Assembly: GCA_964570665.1 (NCBI GenBank)
Contig: CAZMZH010000011.1
Location: 85,580-149,579, forward strand
Length of the DNA: 64,000 nucleotides
Direction of reading: 5' to 3'
Origin: JAJDAT01 sp964570665
GTDB lineage: Bacteria; Nitrospinota; Nitrospinia; Nitrospinales; JAJDAT01
The translations under genes were made by a program, and so were the position numbers. Position 1 is the first letter of the stretch. Each line of letters opens with the position of its first letter. Positions 36,234 through 45,755 of this stretch are shown one piece after another. The notes under the pieces are model-generated. The model had not been told where the DNA came from and did no database searches. It saw only the letters and a list, made by a program, of their open reading frames with translations.

Positions 36234-37061
36234 ATGATAAATAAAATTATTTTAACCTTTATTTTTTGGTTTTTATCTTTTGGTTTTGCCCAGGCGATTA
36301 ATGAAACTCCTTTGCATAAAGCGGTTGAAGAAGGAAATTTGCAAAAAACCAAAGCTCTGATAGAGCAGGGGGCTAATGTAAACGCTCAAACGGCGCAGGG
36401 AATCACTCCTCTTTTTATGGCAATCTTGAGCGGCAAAAATGAAATTATGGAACTTTTAGTTGAAAGTGGAGCGGATATCCATTTAAAAGATGCCGATGGT
36501 TTTGCCCCTCTTCACGTTTCTGCAACGGAAGGAAATCTTGCGTTAACAAAGTTATTTCTATCAAAGGGAGCGGACATTTCCGTTAAAGATGAAGACGGAT
36601 TAACGCCTCTGCATTTGGCGGTTCGTTGGAATAATATTGATATTGTAAAACTGTTTTTAGATTTGAACGCCGATGTTAACTCTAAATCTATCGATGGTAA
36701 CGCGCCTTTGCATTTTTCGATCATGAATGAAAATGAAAGCCTCATACGATTGCTTTTTGAGAGAGGAGCTACCATTGATTTGAAAAACGCTAAAGGAAGA
36801 TCGGCATTACATTGGGCATCAAAGAGAGGTAACAGAATGGCCCTTCGGTTACTGTTAGAAAAAGGTGCCGATATCAATCTTCAGGATAAGAATGGGAGTT
36901 CTCCGCTTCATCTAGCGGCATATTGGGAACAGGTTGGTATTATTCAGGATTTATATAAGCACGGCGCCAATAGACAAGCTAAAGATAACAACGGTTACAC
37001 ACCTTACGAGTATGCCCTTATCAATCCACCGAATCTTGCTCTAGGTGTTTTGAAAGAATAG
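36234..37061 (+). CDS. Exported ankyrin-repeat protein
   Basis: 275 residues: a signal peptide (residues 1-22, ending FGFAQA) and then about seven or eight 33-residue ankyrin repeats covering the rest. Typical units are DADGFAPLHVSATEGNLALT and NGSSPLHLAAYWEQVG. It is a periplasmic protein-binding scaffold of unknown partner. Periplasmic ankyrin proteins are often linked to peroxide defence or secreted toxin immunity, but nothing here supports a choice. Confidence 0.85.
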   Translation: MINKIILTFIFWFLSFGFAQAINETPLHKAVEEGNLQKTKALIEQGANVNAQTAQGITPLFMAILSGKNEIMELLVESGADIHLKDADGFAPLHVSATEGNLALTKLFLSKGADISVKDEDGLTPLHLAVRWNNIDIVKLFLDLNADVNSKSIDGNAPLHFSIMNENESLIRLLFERGATIDLKNAKGRSALHWASKRGNRMALRLLLEKGADINLQDKNGSSPLHLAAYWEQVGIIQDLYKHGANRQAKDNNGYTPYEYALINPPNLALGVLKE

Positions 37062-37114
37062 ATGTTTTAAAATGTCACCTTGAGGGATTGACTAGCCTTG
37101 CGCGTTAATTGAAA

Positions 37115-37190
37115 AAGGAACTAAAAGTAAAAAATAAAAATTTTGTCACAGTGAGCTTGTCGAACTGCGACCTCCTTATTATAGTTCCTT
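37115..37190. mobile_element. MITE-like inverted-repeat element
   Basis: A 76-bp element with ends AAGGAACTAAAA and (A)TAGTTCCTT enclosing a palindromic core GTCACAGTGAGCTTGTCGAA..GCGAC. The same ends and a related core occur at 63204-63301. Noncoding. Confidence 0.6.
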
Positions 37191-37231
37191 AAGAGTCTCC
37201 CTAAAAATCTCGTTTTGAAAAAATAAAAATT

Positions 37232-37258
37232 GTCACCCTGAGGTTCTCGAAGGGCGAC
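37232..37258. repeat. Short palindromic repeat
   Basis: GTCACCCTGAGG..TCGAAGGGCGAC, an imperfect 27-bp palindrome of the same type as the core of the neighbouring MITE-like element. It lies between convergent genes and could fold as a hairpin in either transcript. Confidence 0.5.
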
Positions 37259-37314
37259 CGCTATTTAATCGTGTAGAGGTGATGAACAATATAGTTTTTA
37301 AATTCTTAGGACGA

Positions 37315-38112
37315 CTAGGAGAGAACTCCGGCAGCCTTGCCTTTTTTGAGGATTTCCAACATAGCGTTATGTACTAGACCATTAGTTGCGAGGACTTGTC
37401 TTTGATAAATGTCGAAGTCGCTACCGTCCAAAAGTGATAATTTACCGCCCGCTTCTTCTAATAGCAGTTTACCGGCCGCCATATCCCACGGATGGAGCTT
37501 GATTTCCCAAAAACCTTCGAATCGCCCCATTGCCGTGTAGCATAAATCAAGAGCGGCCGATCCCGGGCGCCTCACAGCCTGACAACTTTTAATAAAGTTT
37601 TCAAAATGATCCAGGTTGTTATTTTCTGCATGGCCCACGTCATAGGCAAAACCAGTGACTAGCATACTTCTTTTGAGATCGGATATGCCGGAGACTTTAA
37701 TAGGTTTAGAATTTAAAAAAGCGCCTTTGCCTTTTTCTGCGACGAACAATTCGTCCAGTGATGGGTTATAAATCACGCCTAGCGCTATTTGCCCGTTACT
37801 CTCCAAACCGATAGATGTGCAATAACAGGGATAACCGTGGGCAAAATTAACAGTCCCGTCTAAGGGATCGATGATCCATTTATGAGGGGAGGAGAGGTTC
37901 CTACTTTTATTAGATTCTTCAGCGAGGAACCCGTGATCTGGATAGCGAGTGGAAATAATATCGATGATCTTTTTTTCGCACGCCAGATCAACTTCCGTTA
38001 CCGGATCAATTTCGCTTTTGTATTTTATGGGACCGAAGTTATCGCGACGTTCTTTAAGAATCGTGCCAGCGGCTAATGCGGCTTCAATAGCCGTTTGCAG
38101 AGCTTCCGTCAT
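37315..38112 (-). CDS. suhB: Inositol-1-monophosphatase family protein
   Basis: A lithium-sensitive, Mg-dependent phosphatase, 265 residues. Metal site motifs: FLAEESNK, WIIDPLDGTVNFAHGYP and LHPWDMAAGKLLLEEAGG. It could act on inositol or glycerol phosphates and, as in E. coli SuhB, in ribosomal RNA antitermination. Its ATG overlaps the stop of mnmA by 4 nt, so the two are coupled. Confidence 0.92.
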   Translation of the reverse strand: MTEALQTAIEAALAAGTILKERRDNFGPIKYKSEIDPVTEVDLACEKKIIDIISTRYPDHGFLAEESNKSRNLSSPHKWIIDPLDGTVNFAHGYPCYCTSIGLESNGQIALGVIYNPSLDELFVAEKGKGAFLNSKPIKVSGISDLKRSMLVTGFAYDVGHAENNNLDHFENFIKSCQAVRRPGSAALDLCYTAMGRFEGFWEIKLHPWDMAAGKLLLEEAGGKLSLLDGSDFDIYQRQVLATNGLVHNAMLEILKKGKAAGVLS

Positions 38113-39182
38113 TCAATCCAGCCTCCGCCGACAACACAATCGTCGCGATAAAAAACGGCGGCTTGACCCGGAGCTACAGAGTTTTGCGGTTCGTCAAATT
38201 CGACATGGACGCGATTGTCGGGTAGGGGGGTTACTTTGGCATGCGCTCCTGAATGACGATAACGAATTTGAACGTCTAAAAATTCTTCCGTATCCGGCTT
38301 GGAATACCAGTTGACGCGATCGGCGTAAAATTCCGCTCCCAACACTTCTTGTTTGGGGCCGACAACGACTTCGTTTTTATCGGGATCAATTTTCGTAACG
38401 TAATAAGGTTCGGTCAATCCGCCCAAATTGAGCCCTTTCCGTTGTCCAACTGTGTAGCCTGGATAACCTTGATGTTTTCCTAAAACAGTTCCAGCAGAGT
38501 TGACGATGTTGCCTTCTTGGAAAGATTCCGATCCAATTTGACTGGCAATAAAATCTTTGTAATCGTTATTGGGAACGAAGCAAATTTCTTGAGATTCGGA
38601 CTTTTCAGAAACCATGTTCAAACCTAACGATCTAGCGATATCGCGAACTTCCTCTTTTGTCATACCGCCTAATGGAAACATAACCCGCGATATTTGTTCT
38701 TGCGTTAGATTGAACAGGAAATAACTTTGATCTTTGACGCGATTATCGCCGCGTTTGATCATGAGTCTGCCGTAATCGTCTTTAACGACAGAAGCGAAAT
38801 GACCGGTAGCAACGTAATCGCGACCAAAAGTTTTGGCTTTAACCATGAGTTCGTCGAACTTCACTTTTGAGTTGCATAGAGTACATGGGATAGGGGTTCT
38901 CGCTTGCATATATTCCGAAACGAAGTAATCAACCACGTCTTTACGAAACTCCTTTTCCATATTTAATATATAGAAAGGAATTTTAATTTTGTCGGCAACT
39001 CGACGTGCGTCGGCCAGGTCGTCCAGGGAACAGCAGGTTCCAAAACGGTTATCCGTATCGGCGCTGTAGTTCCACAATTGGAGAGAAATACCGATTACGT
39101 CGTAGCCTTGGTCTTTTAATATGGCGGCGGCAACGGAGCTATCGACTCCTCCACTCATTGCAATGACTATTTTAGGTTTCAT
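38109..39182 (-). CDS. mnmA: tRNA-specific 2-thiouridylase
   Basis: Adds sulfur to U34 of tRNA-Lys, -Glu and -Gln. The 357 residues contain the PP-loop VIAMSGGVDSSVAAAIL, the catalytic cysteines in TPIPCTLCNSKVKF and SQEICFVPNNDY, and the C-terminal barrel with YTVGQRKGLNLGG. ATG start. It lies 17 nt downstream of rsmD. Confidence 0.96.
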   Translation of the reverse strand: MKPKIVIAMSGGVDSSVAAAILKDQGYDVIGISLQLWNYSADTDNRFGTCCSLDDLADARRVADKIKIPFYILNMEKEFRKDVVDYFVSEYMQARTPIPCTLCNSKVKFDELMVKAKTFGRDYVATGHFASVVKDDYGRLMIKRGDNRVKDQSYFLFNLTQEQISRVMFPLGGMTKEEVRDIARSLGLNMVSEKSESQEICFVPNNDYKDFIASQIGSESFQEGNIVNSAGTVLGKHQGYPGYTVGQRKGLNLGGLTEPYYVTKIDPDKNEVVVGPKQEVLGAEFYADRVNWYSKPDTEEFLDVQIRYRHSGAHAKVTPLPDNRVHVEFDEPQNSVAPGQAAVFYRDDCVVGGGWIE

Positions 39183-39199
39183 CTATTAGGTATTAATGT

Positions 39200-39766
39200 T
39201 TATTGCGTTTGATTGATTGTATAAAAGGAAAGGCATGAGTCGCCAATTTTTTTTTCGCGATAACGGTTAAGCTGACCATAGTTATCCGCGAGCGTTTCCT
39301 TAAAAAAGTGTTCTACGATAATAGACGCGTCATCTTCTAGAATAGTTGAATTGGAAAGCTTCGATAAACAACTATCGTAAAGGTTGGCGCCGAATGGCGG
39401 GTCGATATAGACCCAGTTAAAAGTTTTTCCTTTAGCGTTGAGCGCTGAAATGGATTTAACCGCGTCCATTTTTAGCAAATCCCAGTTTCCAGAGTCTCCA
39501 AATCCGCATTTTTGCAGATTTCTGTGAATCAATTTTTGGGAGTCGGGAGCGATATCGACTAAAACCGCTTCTTGAGCGCCGCGACTCAGCGCTTCGATAC
39601 TTATATTTCCAGTGCCCGCGAATAAATCCAAAAACCGGGAGTCAACCGCACCATTCCCTATAATATTAAAAAGAGTTTCTTTAACCCGGTCTAGAGTAGG
39701 GCGGATTTGATCCCCTTTAAAGCTTGATAATTTGCTGCCTTTGGCCGAACCGGCGATTATTCGCAT
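39200..39766 (-). CDS. rsmD: 16S rRNA (guanine(966)-N2)-methyltransferase
   Basis: 188 residues. N-terminal RIIAGSAKGSKL and RPTLDRVKETLFNII are typical of RsmD. Motif I is FLDLFAGTGNISIEALSRGA, and the catalytic motif IV is VYIDPPFGAN. It methylates G966 in 16S rRNA. First gene of the rsmD-mnmA-suhB run. Confidence 0.94.
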   Translation of the reverse strand: MRIIAGSAKGSKLSSFKGDQIRPTLDRVKETLFNIIGNGAVDSRFLDLFAGTGNISIEALSRGAQEAVLVDIAPDSQKLIHRNLQKCGFGDSGNWDLLKMDAVKSISALNAKGKTFNWVYIDPPFGANLYDSCLSKLSNSTILEDDASIIVEHFFKETLADNYGQLNRYREKKIGDSCLSFYTINQTQ

Positions 39767-39976
39767 AATTCGATGATTTTAAATAGGTAATCCAGTCGAA
39801 TGAAACCTCGAAATAGGCCAAAGCCTTAACCAATTTATCTTGACAGGTTAAAAAGATCAAACTAATATTTCAAAAAGAGAAAATTTGACGCTCGGAAAAC
39901 GTTACTTTGTTTAATCTTTGATTTTTTTGAAGGTTTGGCGTTTGATGCCCGAGCCGTTTTTTTTAGGAAGAAAAAA

Positions 39977-40459
39977 ATGACCGTAGATAAAAATACAAAT
40001 CCGTTCTTAACCGCGTTAGTCGCTCCCTTATATATGATAATGGGTACCATGGCAGTGATCAACGGCGATTTACTGATAATTTTTCTGTTTTTTGCGTTTA
40101 ATTTTGCATTGATAGGATCTTATGTTACCGAGTTTAAGTTATTTCCCGGGTTATATTTTAACGAATTATCCCATAAAGCGTCGCTTTCGGCATTGATGGC
40201 CATGGGGATCGCATTCATGGGATTTTTAGCTTCGAAGATTATTCTAGGCGGGGCGGAAACGTCCGATCCCAGCGCATTTGCGGCTAGTAGTTTTATGCTG
40301 GTGTGGGTATCCCTCTCAATACCCTCCTATTTATTGATGGTTTGGTTAGTCAAAGGCGTCAACAGAAGAGATTTAGAAGCAGAAGAAGCGGTACGACAAG
40401 AAAAACGCAAAAACCGAAAATCCGGCGGACCTCCAATCATGAACCGCGACGGATTTTAA
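39977..40459 (+). CDS. Four-helix membrane protein of unknown function
   Basis: 160 residues from the ATG at 39977, which follows TTTAGGAAG. The TTG at 39935 would add 14 unlikely residues. About four transmembrane helices (ALVAPLYMIMGTMAVI, DLLIIFLFFAFNFALIGSYV, ALMAMGIAFMGFLASKIIL, MLVWVSLSIPSYLLMVWLV) precede a basic, charged tail. No family recognised. It ends 33 bp before tRNA-Glu. Confidence 0.75.
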   Translation: MTVDKNTNPFLTALVAPLYMIMGTMAVINGDLLIIFLFFAFNFALIGSYVTEFKLFPGLYFNELSHKASLSALMAMGIAFMGFLASKIILGGAETSDPSAFAASSFMLVWVSLSIPSYLLMVWLVKGVNRRDLEAEEAVRQEKRKNRKSGGPPIMNRDGF

Positions 40460-40492
40460 AGTTAGTTTTTACCCACCTGATCCAAACAGTGT

Positions 40493-40567
40493 GGCCTCAT
40501 CGTCTAGCGGCTAGGACGCCGGCCTCTCACGCCGGTAACAGGGGTTCGATTCCCCTTGGGGCTACCA
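40493..40567 (+). tRNA. tRNA-Glu (anticodon CUC)
   Basis: A complete cloverleaf. The acceptor GGCCTCA pairs with TGGGGCT with two G-U pairs; D arm GTCT/GGAC, anticodon stem CCGGC/GCCGG around CTCTCAC (anticodon CUC), T arm AGGGG/CCCCT with TTCGATT, discriminator A, then encoded CCA. The half from the anticodon loop onward is copied at 57447-57487, so it serves as an integration site. Confidence 0.97.
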
Positions 40568-41192
40568 ATCACTCCTTTATAATCAAAGCTTTAAGCCCCA
40601 CCTAATTTTTCATTAGATTTACATGTAGCCATTTTGTAGCCAAGTTTTCCTCCAATAGTTGAATTTTGATGATTATCAAAATTTTTATAATCATCCTAAT
40701 CGATTAAACTTAAATGAGTTACTTTCTTTTTTAGAAATCGATTTGCCGATATTATTGGGCAATCGGCCTGCAGGCCGGAAACAGTTTTTTTTAGGGTTTT
40801 TAGGGAATTAACTTAATTCATACGGCCAACTGATTACGAAACTTATTTTAGTGTTTTTAATAACAGTCTTAATTTTGAAAGGTTTTCCTTTTTTGCCTAT
40901 TTTTCAGGCTCTTAAAACAATTCCATAAATTCTATTGATTCCATCTAGGTGGGTTTTGTCAGTCATAAATAAGTCATTTCGGAATAATGAGAAATAACAA
41001 GGGTTATCTAGGTCGAAATGTTACAGAGAAACTGATTATTCATCATTAGGTCTTTATTTGGATTCTTTCATGGATCTTTTTTTAAGCGTTAAATGTTCGC
41101 CATCAATATAATCACTTCCTAACGTAATCATAACGAAAAAACCACAAATTTAATCTATCTTTACCATGAGATAAATTAATTCGAGAGTTTTT
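40568..41192. other. Left end of the tRNA-Glu island, no gene seen
   Basis: 625 bp, A+T-rich. It contains a 20-bp motif, TGTAGCCATTTTGTAGCCAA (40624-40643), repeated with two mismatches at 57298-57317. It also has a 9-bp inverted repeat GATGATTAT/ATAATCATC (40668-40695) and a GGCC-rich palindrome (40765-40776). These could be recombinase arm sites or remains of an integrase end. No supported ORF. Confidence 0.5.
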
Positions 41193-43670
41193 TTGAGTAT
41201 TCAAGAATTTAAAAAATCTAGAAAAAAAATAGCCTTACCTGTAGTAGACCCTTGGGATTCAAATTCCAATCCAAGTTCCGATATTATCAACGAAGCGTTC
41301 GAAGCTTTAGGAGTTAACTTTTCATCAAACGATCGACTTATAGAATCCCTTCCATTTTCGTTAAACGATGTTACCGCAGGTTCAGAATCCGAATTGCAGG
41401 CGGCAGTCATTGGAAACGCAAAAAATGTAGACCTTCCTATTACCATTAAGAACTCAAACTTTTTTTCAAACGTCCTTAAACGATCCAAATCGGGAGAAAG
41501 CCCCAAGAACGTAATAACCGACATTGAAAATATTTTGAATCCAGATACTGAAAAAGTTTGGGATAACAGTTGGATTCGATTTCCCAAGCGTTTGCTAAGC
41601 GAATTTGCGGAACAGATTTTAGGAAGAGACCTGCTTAAAGATAAAAGCGCTCCCGAAAATGGAACGCGGTCAGATATCCATAAGTTTTTATATGAAAAAG
41701 ATGGTGAAGAGTATTTACGAGTTCCCCTCAGTTATTTGCTGAAACTGACTTTGGCCGACGTTATTGGCTCGATTGATAATCTACCCGAAGAAATTATTGA
41801 AACAGGAATAGAAGCGTTCGAGAATTTCGCCAACGACAACACTTCGCCAGAAACCCATTCTTTTTACGTTTCTTTAATAAAACCGTCAACCGGAGGTGGA
41901 TCCTCAATAGCTCATGAAACTTCCAAACGGTTTTTATTGACGCAGCTTTTGATTGTATACGCGAACCATAAATTTGAACTCAAAAAATCCGGACAAAACG
42001 CGATCATATTTCATTCTCCCAGACCGGCCATCATGCAAAAGAATCTGAATGACTGCATCTCAGATTCTTTTTACAGAGAGTTGTTCATGAGTCCTTGTCT
42101 GTCTGGTTGGGATAAAGGCGAAGAAAAACACCATTACATGAAATTGTGCCACGAAGTATTGAGCCGCAGTCAGTTGAACACAATTGCAAAGCTTCGCGAA
42201 TGTGGAATCATTAACCGGAATTTGGTAGTTCTTCCAAACACGTCCAATATCAGTTTAGCTAATAATGGAACCCATTTAAGTATTGGCAGTCTTTTATTAT
42301 CAGATGCGTTGAAATATAAGCGGTCCGGTTTTAACGAAAAGCACGAAAAATACTTAGGCGATTTAGCGATAAAAGTAATAGAACATTTTCTGCCTTTGTT
42401 TGTGGGAACCTATAGCGCCGCGCCTTATAGGATGGAATTTGCAGACTTTCACCCAGAACAAGCCCTAGGCTTTCTACCGCATGAATTGCATTACACGCAT
42501 CTAAGAATGATCTGGCGACGCTGGACCAAGAAAGCAAAACTGAAAATATTTGGTAAACCGGTTACCCCTTTTGGACCCAAATGGTTGGATAATTCGATTA
42601 ATAATGTTTTCGGGTTCCGAGGCGACTACATTCCTGATTTCCGTTTGATCGATTATTTGGTAGGGATTTTAAGCACGGAAAGTTGTCCCTCGCTGAATGG
42701 CGAATTGGATAGCGAAGAAAAATTAAAAAACGATCTCATGCAAATGGGAGTTTTCGACAATCAAATGTCGCTCTACCTCCTTTGCAAACTGCGTAGATAT
42801 TCCCAGATGGGGTACTCAGGTTTTGAGGGGAGGTATTACTCTTTATTCCACAGCATCAATGACGATATGGGACACGCCGCGAATTTACAAATTTTAACGA
42901 CGTTGTACGCTTATAAATTGATGGCGAATCAAGGCGTTGACCATCGGCATATTCAAGACCTGCCCTTTGTCGAAAGCGAAAGGAGACAAATCTTCTTCGG
43001 GGCGGCGTTAAATATCCCTACGTTTTATGTCCGTGACAATTCAAAAAATTTATTTTTAAGAAAAATTTTGCAAAAAGTTAAGCGTATTCGTTCCAGCAGT
43101 AGGTACCCAGGATATTTAAGAATCCATAACCAGGAATATCAAAAAGCGTTAGTGACTATTCTGGAAGAAGAAGCGGGAGATCTCATTGAACTCTTAAACG
43201 TCCAAGAAACCATCAGAGACTTAAAAGAGCGCATTCTAAATAAAGATGATTTTTCTACCTGCGGCAAGATAACTAAAGGAATCATTAACGAAGCGGGTGT
43301 GTCTTCACCGTTCGAATTAAAGAGCGGAGATTTTAACGCCTCCGCCGAAAGTTTTTATAGAAATAGTCTGCGGCGAAAGCATTTTAAAGAAGGACTTGTA
43401 GCATTGAAATTGAGTTTGTCCAGATCCAGTTTTTTACAATCGTTAAATGCGCAAGAAACAAGCTATCTTCGCGATGTTATAAGGCAAAAAACCGTTGGAA
43501 CTTTTTTAGATTCTGTAAAAAAGCGCCTGCTCGAAGAAAACGTTCCCATAGAAATTTTAGAAGAAGTAATCAGCTTGTTGTTAATGGATATCAAGTTTGA
43601 AATCAAACAGAATCAAATTCCCCAAAAAAATATTAGGAATAAAGTCTATGAGACAGCACCAGTATGTTGA
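41193..43670 (+). CDS. Large unknown soluble protein, 825 residues
   Basis: No family recognised. It is long, without signal peptide or membrane helices, evenly charged, with several conserved-looking polar clusters: SLIKPSTGGGSSIAHETSKRF (split here), DFHPEQALGFLPHELHYTHLR, and INDDMGHAANLQIL. His and Asp/Glu residues in the latter two could be an active site or metal site, but that is guesswork. The start is TTG without a clear ribosome site. It overlaps the Psd-like gene by 23 nt and that gene is followed by an Lgt-like gene, so it probably works with membrane lipids. Confidence 0.7.
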   Translation: MSIQEFKKSRKKIALPVVDPWDSNSNPSSDIINEAFEALGVNFSSNDRLIESLPFSLNDVTAGSESELQAAVIGNAKNVDLPITIKNSNFFSNVLKRSKSGESPKNVITDIENILNPDTEKVWDNSWIRFPKRLLSEFAEQILGRDLLKDKSAPENGTRSDIHKFLYEKDGEEYLRVPLSYLLKLTLADVIGSIDNLPEEIIETGIEAFENFANDNTSPETHSFYVSLIKPSTGGGSSIAHETSKRFLLTQLLIVYANHKFELKKSGQNAIIFHSPRPAIMQKNLNDCISDSFYRELFMSPCLSGWDKGEEKHHYMKLCHEVLSRSQLNTIAKLRECGIINRNLVVLPNTSNISLANNGTHLSIGSLLLSDALKYKRSGFNEKHEKYLGDLAIKVIEHFLPLFVGTYSAAPYRMEFADFHPEQALGFLPHELHYTHLRMIWRRWTKKAKLKIFGKPVTPFGPKWLDNSINNVFGFRGDYIPDFRLIDYLVGILSTESCPSLNGELDSEEKLKNDLMQMGVFDNQMSLYLLCKLRRYSQMGYSGFEGRYYSLFHSINDDMGHAANLQILTTLYAYKLMANQGVDHRHIQDLPFVESERRQIFFGAALNIPTFYVRDNSKNLFLRKILQKVKRIRSSSRYPGYLRIHNQEYQKALVTILEEEAGDLIELLNVQETIRDLKERILNKDDFSTCGKITKGIINEAGVSSPFELKSGDFNASAESFYRNSLRRKHFKEGLVALKLSLSRSSFLQSLNAQETSYLRDVIRQKTVGTFLDSVKKRLLEENVPIEILEEVISLLLMDIKFEIKQNQIPQKNIRNKVYETAPVC

Positions 43671-44652
43671 AAGAGAAACGGGCAAAGTTGTCGACGAAAA
43701 AATGTTTGCGGACCCAATAATCCAATGGTTGTACTCAGGGGTTAGGGAAAAAGCTCCCACAATGTTCAATGCATTAACAAGTTCCAGGTTTTCCAGTTTA
43801 TTGGGGTATTTAAATTATGAGTCGTCGTTGGGGTTCAGGTTGTCCGGAAATCAAAACTTTCTAAAACGTTGTGGTTTTAATTTCTCGGAATGCGTAGATC
43901 ATCCCGATTTTCTAGACACTCCCAAAAAAGTTTTTGAGCGAAAAATTCAATACTGGAACTGTCGACCATTACCCAGCGATGCCAACGCCATTGTGTCTCC
44001 CGCCGATTCGCGAGTTTTGGTGGGATCGATGGAAGAAACTTCTCAGCTGTTTTTGAAAGAAAAGTTTTTTTGTCTCGACGAACTTTTGAAAAGAGACGTG
44101 GTTGACTGGAGCGAAGAATTTGCAGATGGAGAATTTGCCGTTTTCCGATTAACTCCAGAAAAATATCATTACAACCATTCTCCTGTATCGGGCGAGGTAG
44201 TAGATTTTTACGAAGTTCTGGGGACATATCATTCCTGCAATCCAAGCGCATTGGTCACAATAGCGACGCCCTATTCCAAAAATAAAAGAAACGTGACAAT
44301 CATAGACACCGACGTAGAAGGAGGAAGTAATATAGGGCTGGTGGCGATGGTAGAGGTTGTCGCGCTCATGATAGGAGATATCCTGCAATGCTACAGCTCG
44401 CATAAATACGAAGACCCAAAGGATATGGAACGATCTCTTTTTATGGAAAAGGGTCAACCAAAAAGCTTATTCAGACCAGGAAGCAGTACGGTGGTGACGC
44501 TCTTTCAGAAAGATAGAGTCCAGTTTGCTCCCGAGATTGTTTCTAACATGACTCACCCGTTTGCGGAAAGCCGATTCTCGTTTGATCTTCAAACTCCATT
44601 AGTCGAAACCGACGTCAAAGTGCGGTCGCCTATAGCGACTCCAAAAAATTAA
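43648..44652 (+). CDS. Phosphatidylserine decarboxylase-like enzyme
   Basis: 334 residues from ATG 43648 (AGGAAT site); the earlier frame start at 43597 lies far inside the upstream gene. Conserved Psd elements: IVSPADSRVLVGS with Asp120, EKYHYNHSPVSGEV with His177, and FRPGSSTVVTLF near 276-287 in place of the usual LGST self-cleavage motif, with an extra Ser. Normal Psd is cleaved between Gly and Ser to form a pyruvoyl group; GSS can still do this. It is divergent, so the substrate could be a different serine lipid. It forms an operon with the 825-residue and Lgt-like genes. Confidence 0.78.
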   Translation: MRQHQYVERETGKVVDEKMFADPIIQWLYSGVREKAPTMFNALTSSRFSSLLGYLNYESSLGFRLSGNQNFLKRCGFNFSECVDHPDFLDTPKKVFERKIQYWNCRPLPSDANAIVSPADSRVLVGSMEETSQLFLKEKFFCLDELLKRDVVDWSEEFADGEFAVFRLTPEKYHYNHSPVSGEVVDFYEVLGTYHSCNPSALVTIATPYSKNKRNVTIIDTDVEGGSNIGLVAMVEVVALMIGDILQCYSSHKYEDPKDMERSLFMEKGQPKSLFRPGSSTVVTLFQKDRVQFAPEIVSNMTHPFAESRFSFDLQTPLVETDVKVRSPIATPKN

Positions 44653-44662
44653 GAGTGATGAT

Positions 44663-45715
44663 ATGACATTTAACGAAACCTTTATATTATTGTTTGGTAT
44701 TTCCTGTTTTACGTATCTCCTTTGGGGATTCAAAACCTTTCCTCGCGATCGCCAGTTTTTGGCGGCCTTTCCCGAAAAGAAAATAGAAAGCGAAGAATGG
44801 ACCGGAGTGAACCTGACCTATTACGGCTTTTTAGTGGCCACGGGTTTAATCGTTGCCGTTTTCGTCAATTTTATGTTGTTAGGCGGTTTAGGCATTCCGC
44901 TATTTGCGAGCCTGGTTTTATCCGGTTCTGTTTTATGTCTCAGTGTTCCCGCCGCAAAAGGAATGGCGGTTTTGATTGAAGGAAAAGAAAATACCTTCAC
45001 CACCTGTGGAGCTTTTTTTGTAGGACTCATTTTTACGCCCTCGTTAGTTTTGTTCTTAAGAGAAGTCTTTTTTCCAGAGGGTAAAGTAGGCTGGGAAATC
45101 GTTCCAATACTGGCGGCGTTTACCATCTCATATTGCATTGGCGAAGGATTAGGGCGATTAGGTTGTATCAGTTTTGGTTGTTGTTACGGCAAGCCGCTAG
45201 AAACTTCAAGTCCTAAGTTGAAAAAAATGTTTAAGAATTTTTATTTTATTTTTTCTGGCGAAAGTAAAAAAATTTCCTACGCCCATGGCTGGGAGGGCAA
45301 ACCTGTCATCCCCGTGCAAGCGCTTTCGTCTTTGATATGCATTTTAGGCGGACTGATTGGTTTATTTTTGTTCGTTAAAAGTTATTTCCAAGCGGCTCTA
45401 TTTATTTCCATAATGTCTTCACAGGGATGGAGAATCGTTGCGGAATTTCTCCGTTCGGACTTTAGAGGCGAGGGAAATAGCAAAGCTTATCTGTGGTTAA
45501 GCTTTGTCGCCATAATTTATTCGCTCATAATCATGAGCGTGGCTTCAGGTTTTAAATCGCCCTCAATCGACCTTTTTGCAGGCCTAAAAACGCTTTGGCG
45601 ACCTGATGTCATTCTTTTTCTCCAACTCTTATGGATTGGAATTTTAGTCTATATGGGTAAAAGTAGAGTGACAGGTTCCATCATTAGCTTCTACGTCCAC
45701 TCCGATAAGATATAA
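44663..45715 (+). CDS. Prolipoprotein diacylglyceryl transferase-like membrane protein
   Basis: A 350-residue polytopic membrane protein related to Lgt, which moves diacylglyceryl from phosphatidylglycerol to lipoprotein cysteines. The Lgt signature is modified to GLGRLGCISFGCCYGKP (residues 163-178), with the second Arg-containing block SQGWRIVAEFLRSDFRGEG near 250. It has about seven helices. It is more likely an Lgt-related lipid transferase than the housekeeping Lgt. It starts 10 nt after the Psd-like gene. A fragment of a second copy of its 3' end lies inverted at 56938-57110. Confidence 0.75.
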   Translation: MTFNETFILLFGISCFTYLLWGFKTFPRDRQFLAAFPEKKIESEEWTGVNLTYYGFLVATGLIVAVFVNFMLLGGLGIPLFASLVLSGSVLCLSVPAAKGMAVLIEGKENTFTTCGAFFVGLIFTPSLVLFLREVFFPEGKVGWEIVPILAAFTISYCIGEGLGRLGCISFGCCYGKPLETSSPKLKKMFKNFYFIFSGESKKISYAHGWEGKPVIPVQALSSLICILGGLIGLFLFVKSYFQAALFISIMSSQGWRIVAEFLRSDFRGEGNSKAYLWLSFVAIIYSLIIMSVASGFKSPSIDLFAGLKTLWRPDVILFLQLLWIGILVYMGKSRVTGSIISFYVHSDKI

Positions 45716-45755
45716 TTACCCTTACTTGGAGAATTCAAGTTTTCCAGTAAATAAA

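Noticed and set aside
40568..41192. An integrase gene at the island's left end
   Set aside because: No ORF of suitable size on either strand; only short repeated motifs that might be integrase-end or arm-site remains.
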